Shown here piece after piece: positions 1 to 4,951 of a DNA stretch of 6,634 bases. The DNA is taken from positions 1 to 6,634 of the forward strand of contig CAIQIL010000690.1 in NCBI GenBank assembly GCA_903871865.1. Direction: 5' to 3'. Below the pieces are notes generated by a model. It had not been told where the DNA came from, ran no database searches, and saw nothing but the letters and a program-made list of their open reading frames with translations. Within the stretch, counting starts at the first letter, position 1. The number at the start of each line of letters is the position of its first letter. The translations under genes were made by a program, and so were the position numbers. The DNA comes from an uncultured Burkholderiales bacterium (lineage in GTDB: Bacteria > Pseudomonadota > Gammaproteobacteria > Burkholderiales > Burkholderiaceae_C).

Positions 1-279
1 CGAGCGGCGCGGCGGGCGCGAGGTGTCGGGCTCGGGCAGCTGAGGCGGCCGCGCGGCCACGAAATAGCCCGAGCGCGGGCGGGCCTCGATCAGGCGGGCG
101 TCTTCCAGCGTGCGGTAGGCCTGCACCACGGTCGATTGCGACACCCCGTGCTGGCTGGCCAGGTTGCGCACGGAGGGGATGCGCTCACCGCGTGGCAGCG
201 TGCCGGTGCGGATCTGGCGCGCCATGGCATCGGCGATCTTCAGGTACAGGGTGTCGGCATGGGCGTGCATGCGGACCAT
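1..279 (-). CDS. MocR-type GntR-family transcriptional regulator, N-terminal part (partial)
   Basis: Only the first 93 codons are inside the window; the gene runs off the left edge. The translation opens MVRMHAHADTLYLKIADAMA and contains a GntR winged helix-turn-helix: a helix with RQIRTGTLPRGERIPSVR (residues about 21-38), the recognition region LASQHGVSQSTVVQAYRTLE (40-59), and the wing ending ARPRSGYFV (66-74). A Pro/Arg-rich stretch follows (78-92), as in the linker joining the HTH to the PLP-binding aminotransferase-like domain of MocR proteins. The effector domain is out of view, so MocR rather than plain GntR is an inference from the linker and the divergent DUF2917 neighbour. I chose the start at 279; an in-frame ATG at 270 is an alternative, and neither has a good Shine-Dalgarno. 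Such regulators commonly bind direct repeats in the divergent intergenic region, and one is present here (297-345). Confidence 0.85.
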   Translation of the reverse strand, partial: MVRMHAHADTLYLKIADAMARQIRTGTLPRGERIPSVRNLASQHGVSQSTVVQAYRTLEDARLIEARPRSGYFVAARPPQLPEPDTSRPPRRS

Positions 280-296
280 TCTGTACGGACTTCGGT

Positions 297-345
297 GCGC
301 TTGACCAGCACAGATGAGGCCGCGCTTGACAGGCACAGACGCGGC
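297..345. promoter_or_regulatory. Direct repeat pair, candidate MocR operator
   Basis: Two 24-bp copies begin GCGCTTGAC at 297 and 322, exactly 25 bp apart, and share GCACAGA and a terminal GGC. They match at 20 of 24 positions. They lie 18 nt upstream of the MocR start and about 135 nt upstream of the DUF2917 start. Known MocR regulators such as GabR, PdxR and TauR recognise direct repeats near their own promoters, so this is a good candidate operator. Each copy contains TTGAC, which also resembles a sigma-70 -35 element, but I see no convincing -10 partner on the plus strand. Confidence 0.5.
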
Positions 346-369
346 TGTGTGGGGGCTGTCACCCCTCAG

Positions 370-456
370 CCGGTGCAGCGCTGTGCCTGTTGCACCGGGC
401 AGGTGGCGCCTAAGGTGGTGGGCATGCACCTCAGGTGTCTGCAGGCCACTGCAGGC
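370..456. repeat. Inverted and direct repeats in the leader of the DUF2917 gene
   Basis: Three small structures lie between the MocR-side repeats and the DUF2917 start. CCGGTGCA (370-377) pairs with TGCACCGG (391-398) across a 13-nt loop. CACCT-C-AGGTG forms an 11-bp palindrome at 427-437. CTGCAGGC occurs twice, at 439-446 and 449-456, one helical turn apart. They may be regulator sites or leader RNA structure; nothing identifies the factor. Confidence 0.35.
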
Positions 457-479
457 GCGCCAAACTCTGAAAGCTCGCC

Positions 480-815
480 ATGCCCGCCACCCGCGCCACC
501 CTGCTGTCAGACCCCGCCCTGCGACACGCTGCTCCGCAAGCGCAGGCCCTGCCGCAGGGCGAGGTGCGCCGACTGAAGCTGCGCCCTGGCGAGACCGTGC
601 TGGTGCGCCGGGGCGCCCTGTGGCTGACCCGCGAGGGCGATGCGTTGGACCACCTGCTCCAGCCCGGCTGCGGGCACGTGGCCGCGCAGGCCCAGGAGGT
701 GGTGGTGGAGGCCGTGGGGCCGCAACCTTGCCATTTCGAGCGACACCGGCTGGGCGGGCCCGGGCTGCGGCGCTGGTGGGCGTTCAGGCCCTGGTGGCGC
801 TGGGCAGGCCGTTAG
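480..815 (+). CDS. DUF2917 domain-containing protein
   Basis: This is a 111-residue protein of unknown function. The core (about 27-86) is a small beta-rich domain containing LKLRPGETVLVRRGALWLTR followed by EGDALDHLLQPG. This G-x-LW-x-T-x-EGD-x-x-D-x-x-L-x-x-G pattern is the signature I recognise for DUF2917, a cupin-like family common in Burkholderiales and often divergent from a MocR regulator, as here. The C-terminal tail is unusually Trp- and Arg-rich (RRWWAFRPWWRWAGR, residues 97-111). There is no signal peptide or membrane segment, so it is probably cytoplasmic. The ATG at 480 has only a weak purine stretch upstream. The stop (813-815) lies 27 nt from the stop of the convergent gene. 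Confidence 0.75.
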   Translation: MPATRATLLSDPALRHAAPQAQALPQGEVRRLKLRPGETVLVRRGALWLTREGDALDHLLQPGCGHVAAQAQEVVVEAVGPQPCHFERHRLGGPGLRRWWAFRPWWRWAGR

Positions 816-842
816 GCAGGCTGCGGGTTCGACCCTGGCGGC

Positions 843-1274
843 TCAGCCGTTGCCCAGCTTGCGCGCGATGCGCTCGATGCCCGCCTGGGCGCAGGCCGCG
901 TCCTTCTCGCCCCCCGGCGCGCCGGAGATGCCGACCGCGCCCACGATCTCCTTGCCCGCGAAGATGGGCAGGCCGCCTTCGCCACCGGTGGTGCGGTCCA
1001 GCTGCAGGAAGGACACCAGGTTGGCGGCGGGGCGCTTGCCCACCTCGCCGGACGCAGCCCGGGTGCTGAAGGCGGTGTATGCCTTGCGCTCGCTGTTTTC
1101 CAGCGTGTGCGGGTTGGCGCCGTCGTCGCTCAGGGCCAGCTCCAGGGCGGCATCGGCAGAAATGCTGCGCTCGGACACCAAGCCCTCGGCGGGAGATTGG
1201 GCGTGGGCCGGGCCGAAGGTCATGGCGGCCAGCAGGGCCGAGGCGAGGCAGGCAGAGGTCGGGCGCGAGGTCAT
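843..1274 (-). CDS. Exported GlcG/HbpS-type heme-binding-like protein, internally shortened
   Basis: The product is 143 residues. Residues 1-25 are a signal peptide ending AHA before Q26, so it is probably periplasmic or secreted. The mature part matches the GlcG/HbpS (DUF336) fold: SISADAALELAL (37-48), DDGANPHTLENSERKAYTAF (50-69), then GGLPIFAGKEIVGAVGISGAPGGEKDAACAQAGIERIA (100-137), the hallmark C-terminal half. From memory of the family, a helix end and two beta strands of roughly 25-30 residues normally lie between the ALELA helix and the DDGA-PHT segment. Here these join directly in frame, so the domain is probably damaged or divergent. Related HbpS proteins bind heme; GlcG itself lacks a firm function. 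I chose the ATG at 1274 because it places the signal peptide at the N-terminus. The longer frame to 1373 would add an Arg-rich stretch and start inside a hairpin. No strong Shine-Dalgarno is visible. Confidence 0.8.
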   Translation of the reverse strand: MTSRPTSACLASALLAAMTFGPAHAQSPAEGLVSERSISADAALELALSDDGANPHTLENSERKAYTAFSTRAASGEVGKRPAANLVSFLQLDRTTGGEGGLPIFAGKEIVGAVGISGAPGGEKDAACAQAGIERIARKLGNG

Positions 1275-1361
1275 GGCAATGGCGTGGCGTGTGCGGTGGA
1301 AAGCCCCCACTGTTGCCGCCGGACGTGGCCCTGACAAGCGCCGAAATCGGATGAGTTGCCG

Positions 1362-1387
1362 CGCTGCCTGCATGAGCCCAGGCAGCG
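1362..1387. repeat. GC-rich hairpin between the HbpS-like and FUSC genes
   Basis: CGCTGCCTG (1362-1370) pairs perfectly with CAGGCAGCG (1379-1387), leaving an 8-nt loop. It is the second hairpin downstream of the minus-strand FUSC gene and lies upstream of the HbpS-like start. No T-run follows on either strand, so it is not a textbook intrinsic terminator. It could still stall polymerase, protect a 3' end or act as an operator. Confidence 0.5.
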
Positions 1388-1406
1388 TGCCCGCCCAGTG
1401 ACTGCC

Positions 1407-1427
1407 GAGAGCCCGCCCATGGCTCTC
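1407..1427 (-). terminator. Candidate terminator hairpin after the FUSC gene
   Basis: GAGAGCC (1407-1413) pairs with GGCTCTC (1421-1427) across a 7-nt loop, just 3 nt past the minus-strand stop codon at 1431-1433. The position suits a 3'-end hairpin for the GloC-FUSC unit. The absence of a T-tract makes termination uncertain; the second hairpin at 1362-1387 may act with it. Confidence 0.4.
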
Positions 1428-1430
1428 AGC

Positions 1431-1931
1431 TCAAGGCGTGCGCTCGGCCAGCAGCCGCGAATAGACCAGCGCCTGCAGCAGCGCCACGGCACTGCCGGCC
1501 AGCACCTCGGCCACGCGCAGCAAGGCCAGGTGGAGCTCCTGCTGGGGGCCTTGCCCTTGCAGCGCCGCCGACATCAGGATCACCACCGTGATCGGCCCCA
1601 GCCGCCAGTTGCTGGGGTAGCCGCTCCACAGCATCGCCACCAGCACCGCGGTGATGAGCGCCGCCACCATCGCCCAGAAGGTGCCGCCCAGCAGCACCAG
1701 GGCCAGGCAGGCGATGACGCTGCCGCTGAGGGTGTTGATGAGCCGTGCGCGGAAGTTGGCGCGGGCCACGGAGAAATCCGGCTCGGTGACGATGATGACG
1801 GAGATCACCGCCCAGTAAGGCTCGGCGATGCCCACGACCCGCAGGCCGAACCAGGACACCAGCGTGCCCGTGAGGATCTTGACGATGTAGACCAGCGCAT
1901 GTTGGCGCGGGCTGATGAAGCCGACCTCCAT
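1431..1931 (-). CDS. Small FUSC-family (aromatic acid exporter-like) membrane protein
   Basis: The product has 166 residues and about six hydrophobic segments (roughly 12-34, 37-50, 68-83, 85-103, 111-124, 137-158), so it is an inner-membrane protein. The segment EPDFSVARANFRARLINTLSGSVIA (about 49-74), with the paired LLRVAEVLAGSAVALL (137-152), fits the R-x-x-x-T-x-x-G pattern of the FUSC/ArAE superfamily, whose larger members (such as AaeB) export aromatic acids. Those are several hundred residues with two membrane domains and a cytoplasmic part; this is a single membrane domain, so it may oligomerise, and its substrate is unknown. The ATG at 1931 lies 3 nt after the stop of the GloC-type gene, so translation is probably coupled and the two genes share a transcript. 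There is no good Shine-Dalgarno, consistent with coupling. Confidence 0.8.
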   Translation of the reverse strand: MEVGFISPRQHALVYIVKILTGTLVSWFGLRVVGIAEPYWAVISVIIVTEPDFSVARANFRARLINTLSGSVIACLALVLLGGTFWAMVAALITAVLVAMLWSGYPSNWRLGPITVVILMSAALQGQGPQQELHLALLRVAEVLAGSAVALLQALVYSRLLAERTP

Positions 1932-1934
1932 GGC

Positions 1935-2570
1935 TCAGCGCGGCAGGAAGGGGTTGAAGCGGCGCTCCTCGCCGAAGGTGCTTTCGGGGCCGTGACCGGG
2001 CGTGAAGGTGATGTCGTCGCCCAGCGGCAGCAGGTGCTGTGTGATCGCGTGGATCAGCTCGGCGTGGTTGCCACCGGGGAAGTCCGTGCGGCCGATGCCG
2101 CCGTTGAACAGCACATCGCCGACGAAAGCATGGCGCGTGCCGTCGTGGACGAACACGACATGGCCCGGCGTGTGGCCCGGACAGTGCAGCACCTTGAGCG
2201 TGTGCCGGCCGATGCCGACCTCGTCGCCATCGTGCAGCCAGCGCGTGGGCGCGAAGCCTTCGGCCTGCGGGAAGCCGAACATCTGGCTTTGCTGGGGCAG
2301 GGCGTCGATCCAGAACTGGTCGCCTTCGTGCGGGCCGACGATGGGCAGTTGCAGCGTGCGCGCCAGCGTGCCGGTGGCGCCGGCGTGGTCGATGTGGGCG
2401 TGCGTCAGCCACAGGGCCTTGAGCGTGAGGCCGCGTTCCTCGACGGCCTGCAGCAGCTTGCCGATGTCGCCACCCGGGTCGATCAGGGCGGCTTCGTTCG
2501 TCTCGTCGCACCAGACGAGGGAGCAGTTCTGTTCGAAGGCGGTGACGGGCAGGGTGAGGCGGTGGAACAT
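1935..2570 (-). CDS. gloC: GloC-type glyoxalase II / metallo-beta-lactamase-fold hydrolase
   Basis: A 211-residue cytoplasmic enzyme of the MBL superfamily, matching the YcbL/GloC type II glyoxalases in length (about 215) and motifs. Family members hydrolyse S-lactoylglutathione to D-lactate and glutathione in methylglyoxal detoxification. The opening PVTAFEQNCSLVWCD (8-22) is the family's N-terminal signature. Metal ligands are visible: THAHIDH (H57, H59, D61, H62), H133 in CPGHTPGHVVF, D152 in VGDVLFNGGIGRTDFPGG, and H193 in TPGHGPES. It lacks the long C-terminal substrate domain of classical GloB, as expected for this type. I chose the ATG at 2570 because it aligns with the family start. 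An upstream ATG at 2609 and GTG at 2618 are in frame but would add an unconserved tail. It leads a two-gene unit with the FUSC protein. Other MBL thioesterase roles cannot be excluded. Confidence 0.87.
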   Translation of the reverse strand: MFHRLTLPVTAFEQNCSLVWCDETNEAALIDPGGDIGKLLQAVEERGLTLKALWLTHAHIDHAGATGTLARTLQLPIVGPHEGDQFWIDALPQQSQMFGFPQAEGFAPTRWLHDGDEVGIGRHTLKVLHCPGHTPGHVVFVHDGTRHAFVGDVLFNGGIGRTDFPGGNHAELIHAITQHLLPLGDDITFTPGHGPESTFGEERRFNPFLPR

Positions 2571-2591
2571 GGGGCTGGGCAGCGGTCGCGA

Positions 2592-2605
2592 CGCACGATT
2601 GTGCG
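2592..2605. repeat. Small inverted repeat upstream of the GloC-type gene
   Basis: CGCAC (2592-2596) and GTGCG (2601-2605) flank a GATT loop, 22 nt upstream of the chosen start at 2570. It could be leader RNA structure or a regulator half-site pair. It is short and may be chance at this GC content. Confidence 0.25.
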
Positions 2606-2655
2606 ACATCCCCTCCACGCGCGGCCGAGGGGCATCCCATCACGGGTGTCCAGAG

Positions 2656-2679
2656 GGTTTCCCTGCTTGTTTGGAAACC
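2656..2679. promoter_or_regulatory. Inverted repeat GGTTTCC-N10-GGAAACC, candidate operator
   Basis: Two perfect 7-bp arms (2656-2662 and 2673-2679) separated by 10 nt lie in the divergent gap between the GloC-type gene and the esterase. This patch is AT-richer than its surroundings, and the arms are centred about 60 nt upstream of the esterase start and about 98 nt from the GloC start. The arm spacing suits a dimeric regulator. No factor can be named, and neither promoter is clear. Confidence 0.4.
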
Positions 2680-2707
2680 AGCGTTGTCAAAAACTGCGCG
2701 TGAGTTT

Positions 2708-2723
2708 TAACCATAAGGGGTTA
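2708..2723 (+). promoter_or_regulatory. Shine-Dalgarno within a small hairpin before the esterase
   Basis: AAGGGG (2715-2720) sits 7 nt before the ATG at 2728 and is the best ribosome binding site in the window. TAACC (2708-2712) can pair with GGTTA (2719-2723), which would bury the end of this site. With only 5 bp, the structure would be weak. Confidence 0.5.
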
Positions 2724-2727
2724 TGTC

Positions 2728-3825
2728 ATGCGGAATGTCGGTCTGTGGGCTTGCCGTGTCGCGGCGCTGGTGTGGGGTGTCACCCTGATGGGTCAGGCCT
2801 GGGCCTGGCCGGCCGATCCCACCGAGGCGGCGCGCGCCGCAGGCGGGCCGGGGTCGACCAATGCCGCGCAGTGCAATGTGCCCTACGGCAGCGCGCCAGC
2901 GGCGGTCAGCACCCTGAGCTCGGGCATGGGCTCGGGTGCCGTGTCCGGCTTGGCGGCTTCGGTGCTCAACCAGTGCGGCCTGATCGGCGCCGAAACCCTG
3001 ACCTGGACCGACCCCACCGGCGACAAGCGCGCCGCCTGCCTGATCGTGCCGCCACAGGCCTCGGCGGCCAAGCCGCTGCCCCTGCTGACCTTCCTGCAAG
3101 GCTCGCTGTTCCCCGCTGCGCCCCAGGTGCCGCTGACCGGCTGGCAGCCGCAGACCCGCAAGGCCGACCTCACCGGTGACCCGGCACGCCCCGGCTTCAT
3201 CCTGCTGGTGCCGATTGGCCGCAACACCCACCACTACTACCCCTTCCCCGACGAGTACGCGCCGGGTTGGGACAACTGGCACCGCAACCTCGACCGCAAC
3301 TCGCCCTTCCTGAACCTGGACGTGGCGGCCATCGACCAGTTCATCGCCATGGTCAAGGCGCGCGGCATCGTCGATGCCAACCGGCAGTACATGACGGGTT
3401 GGTCGAATGGCGCGGCGCTGGCGCAGCTCTACGCCTTGAACACGCCCTCGGTCGCGGCGGCGTCGGTGTACTCCTCGCCCGATCCGTTCTCCGACGTGCA
3501 GGACCCGTGCGCGCAAAAGCCCTTCGCCACCACCCTCACGCCGCTGATGGACGTCCACAACAGCTGCGACATCATCGGCATCTGCCAGACGGGTTCGGCC
3601 TTCCACAAGCAATTGGCCCAGCAGTTCCCCAAGCTGCAGCAGCGCCACGTCATCCTGAACGCGCTCAAGCGCGAGGTCTCGTCGTGCAACGCCTTGTGCG
3701 CCAGCCAGAACCCGGTGCTCAACCCGGTGGGCAACGTCAACCACCTGATCTGGCCGACGAACTGGAACAAGGCGATGTTCGACTGGCTGCGTGACCACCC
3801 CTTGAGCGCCAAGCCGCGCCCCTGA
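2728..3825 (+). CDS. Exported serine esterase, PHB-depolymerase / feruloyl-esterase-like alpha/beta hydrolase
   Basis: The 365-residue precursor starts with a signal peptide (residues 1-26, ending AWA), so it is secreted or periplasmic. The body is an alpha/beta hydrolase of the extracellular PHB-depolymerase/LpqC/feruloyl-esterase type. PLPLLTFLQGS (116-126) is the oxyanion-hole strand, and GWSNG (224-228) holds the likely nucleophile S226. MDVHNSCD (274-281) holds the likely acid D281, and NVNHLIWP (336-343) the likely base H339. Ten Cys in the mature part (for example C49, C83, C104, C261, C280, C286, C320, C324) suggest disulfides. The usual HG of the oxyanion strand is QG here (Q124-G125). 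Substrate is unknown: polyester, feruloyl ester or other short esters are possible. No starch- or polymer-binding domain is appended. A good Shine-Dalgarno fixes the start. The gene is separated by 121 nt from the downstream MipA gene. Confidence 0.8.
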   Translation: MRNVGLWACRVAALVWGVTLMGQAWAWPADPTEAARAAGGPGSTNAAQCNVPYGSAPAAVSTLSSGMGSGAVSGLAASVLNQCGLIGAETLTWTDPTGDKRAACLIVPPQASAAKPLPLLTFLQGSLFPAAPQVPLTGWQPQTRKADLTGDPARPGFILLVPIGRNTHHYYPFPDEYAPGWDNWHRNLDRNSPFLNLDVAAIDQFIAMVKARGIVDANRQYMTGWSNGAALAQLYALNTPSVAAASVYSSPDPFSDVQDPCAQKPFATTLTPLMDVHNSCDIIGICQTGSAFHKQLAQQFPKLQQRHVILNALKREVSSCNALCASQNPVLNPVGNVNHLIWPTNWNKAMFDWLRDHPLSAKPRP

Positions 3826-3831
3826 TGTTGC

Positions 3832-3924
3832 CCGTGACGTGTCCATGACGCGCCATGGAGGCGGGGCTGTCACGGTGGGTGTGGCCGAGTTGCGCCATGA
3901 TGGCGGCCTTGCGGCACATGCCGC
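3832..3924. repeat. Cluster of inverted repeats between esterase and MipA genes
   Basis: Three inverted repeats fill this gap. CCGTGAC (3832-3838) pairs with GTCACGG (3869-3875) across 30 nt. CGCCAT-G-ATGGCG occupies 3893-3905, and GCGGCA-CA-TGCCGC occupies 3911-3924. The first could end the esterase transcript, although no T-run follows. The last two lie 23-55 nt upstream of the MipA start and look more like protein-binding palindromes. No clear -35/-10 pair was found. Confidence 0.4.
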
Positions 3925-3946
3925 CCACCGCACCGATCGGAGCGCC

Positions 3947-4828
3947 ATGCCCCTGCCGACCCTGCTGACTCTGCCGACCTTGTTGCAGCGCCCCCTCATC
4001 GCCAGCCTGGTCCTTGCCTGGGCTGCGCTGGGTGCTTCGGGCGGTGCGCATGCCCAGTCCGATCCGGGCGAGGTGGGGCCGCAGCCGCTGTGGGAGGTGG
4101 GCGCGGTCGGTGTGGGGGTGTCGCAGCAGGCCTACCCGGGCTCGGACCACCAGATCCGCCGCGGCCTGGTGCTGCCGTACTTCTTCTACCGAGGCAAGGT
4201 GCTGCGCGCCGACCGCGACACCACCGGCCTGCGCGCCATCAAGACCGACACGTTCGAGCTGGACCTGGGCGTGGCCGGATCCTTTGGCGCGAACTCCGAC
4301 AAGATCGAAGCGCGTCGCGGCATGCCCAACCTGGGCACGTTGATCGAGTTCGGGCCGCGCCTGCGCTGGGAGCTGGGCGCGGGTCCCGGTGGTGGCGCCT
4401 GGCGTGCCGTGTTGCCACTGCGCGGTGTGTTCGACCTCAGCGACCATGGCGCGCACCGCGGCATCTCGCTGGAGCCCGAGTTGCAGTTCCGCCGCCGTGC
4501 GGACGCCGGCTGGAACTACACCGCCAGCCTGGGCGCCATCTTCGCTGACCAGCGCCTGGCCCGCACCTTCTACGAAGTCGCGCCGGCCTACGTGCGTGCA
4601 GACCGCCCGGCCTACGAGGCCCATGCGGGCTTGGTGGCTTGGCGCCTGGGCGCCTTCGCCACCCACAAGCTGGACCGCGACTGGCGCGTCTTTGGCTTCG
4701 CGCGCATGGACACCGTGGCCGGGGCAGCCAACCGCGACAGCCCGCTGGTGCGCCGGCAAACCGGCTTCACGGCCGGCATGGGCGTGTCGTGGACCTGGTT
4801 GCGCTCAGACACCCTCGCGCAGGACTGA
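3947..4828 (+). CDS. MipA/OmpV-family outer-membrane protein
   Basis: The precursor has 293 residues. Residues 1-36 form a long signal peptide ending GAHA before Q37. The mature protein is a predicted outer-membrane beta-barrel: it opens LWEVGAVGVGVSQQAYPGSDHQ (48-69), then RRGLVLPYFFYRG (70-82), and has ANSDKIEARRGMPNLGTLIEFGP (114-136), the family's most recognisable stretch, followed by alternating amphipathic strands. MipA of E. coli is a scaffold for murein synthesis; OmpV-type members are porin-like, and the role here is not decidable. The last strand, GMGVSWTW, is followed by LRSDTLAQD, so the chain lacks the terminal aromatic typical of many barrels. I chose the ATG at 3947 because GGAG precedes it by 4 nt and it begins the signal peptide. 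A longer frame from a GTG at 3839 would add an unlikely 36-residue extension. Confidence 0.85.
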   Translation: MPLPTLLTLPTLLQRPLIASLVLAWAALGASGGAHAQSDPGEVGPQPLWEVGAVGVGVSQQAYPGSDHQIRRGLVLPYFFYRGKVLRADRDTTGLRAIKTDTFELDLGVAGSFGANSDKIEARRGMPNLGTLIEFGPRLRWELGAGPGGGAWRAVLPLRGVFDLSDHGAHRGISLEPELQFRRRADAGWNYTASLGAIFADQRLARTFYEVAPAYVRADRPAYEAHAGLVAWRLGAFATHKLDRDWRVFGFARMDTVAGAANRDSPLVRRQTGFTAGMGVSWTWLRSDTLAQD

Positions 4829-4842
4829 CGCTGCACCACGGC

Positions 4843-4863
4843 CCAGGCCTGCAACAAGCCTGG
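4843..4863. repeat. Short hairpin after the MipA gene
   Basis: CCAGGC (4843-4848) pairs with GCCTGG (4858-4863) around a 9-nt loop, 14 nt after the MipA stop. It precedes the much stronger hairpin at 4879-4914 and may be a secondary 3'-end structure. Confidence 0.3.
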
Positions 4864-4878
4864 CCGGGCCACCAACGC

Positions 4879-4914
4879 CAAGGGGCGATGCTGCTGATGC
4901 GGCATCGCCCCTTG
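4879..4914 (+). terminator. Strong intrinsic-type terminator between convergent genes
   Basis: The arm at 4879-4894 (starting CAAGGGGCGATG) pairs with 4899-4914 (ending CATCGCCCCTTG): 16 pairs, one of them G-U, around a 4-nt TGAT loop. On the plus strand GTCTTTGTGT follows, which is moderately T-rich, and the hairpin lies 50 nt past the MipA stop. It lies 37 nt past the stop of the convergent minus-strand gene, so it may serve both directions, although the minus-strand tail is less T-rich. Confidence 0.85.
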
Positions 4915-4951
4915 TCTTTGTGTGGCTGCCCCCGTCAAACGAGGGCGGACA

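Noticed and set aside
326..354. TTGACA at 326-331 as the -35 of the DUF2917 gene
   Set aside because: No acceptable -10 lies 16-18 bp downstream (the region reads G-rich). The TTGAC is better explained as part of the direct repeat.
820..840. GGTTCGACC resembling a tRNA T-arm
   Set aside because: The flanking bases do not form a 5-bp T stem, and no acceptor, D or anticodon arms are present. The GGGT-TCG-ACCC hairpin is also too small and lacks a T-run to call a terminator.
1426..2643. Long minus-strand open frame of about 400 codons across the FUSC and GloC genes
   Set aside because: It is a shadow frame. Its product is a low-complexity Arg/Pro/Ala/His mix, while the overlapping frames encode recognisable FUSC and metallo-beta-lactamase proteins.
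2684..2710. TTGTCA with TTTTAA as a promoter for the esterase
   Set aside because: Spacing is 15 bp, the -10 match is 3 of 6, and the start site would fall inside the Shine-Dalgarno sequence.
1356..3179. Plus-strand open frame of about 600 codons
   Set aside because: It crosses four gene regions on both strands and has Gln/Arg/His-rich composition typical of an antisense shadow in GC-rich DNA.
2707..3999. Minus-strand open frame of about 430 codons opposite the esterase
   Set aside because: The esterase frame has a signal peptide, catalytic motifs and a good ribosome binding site; the antisense frame shows no domain signal.
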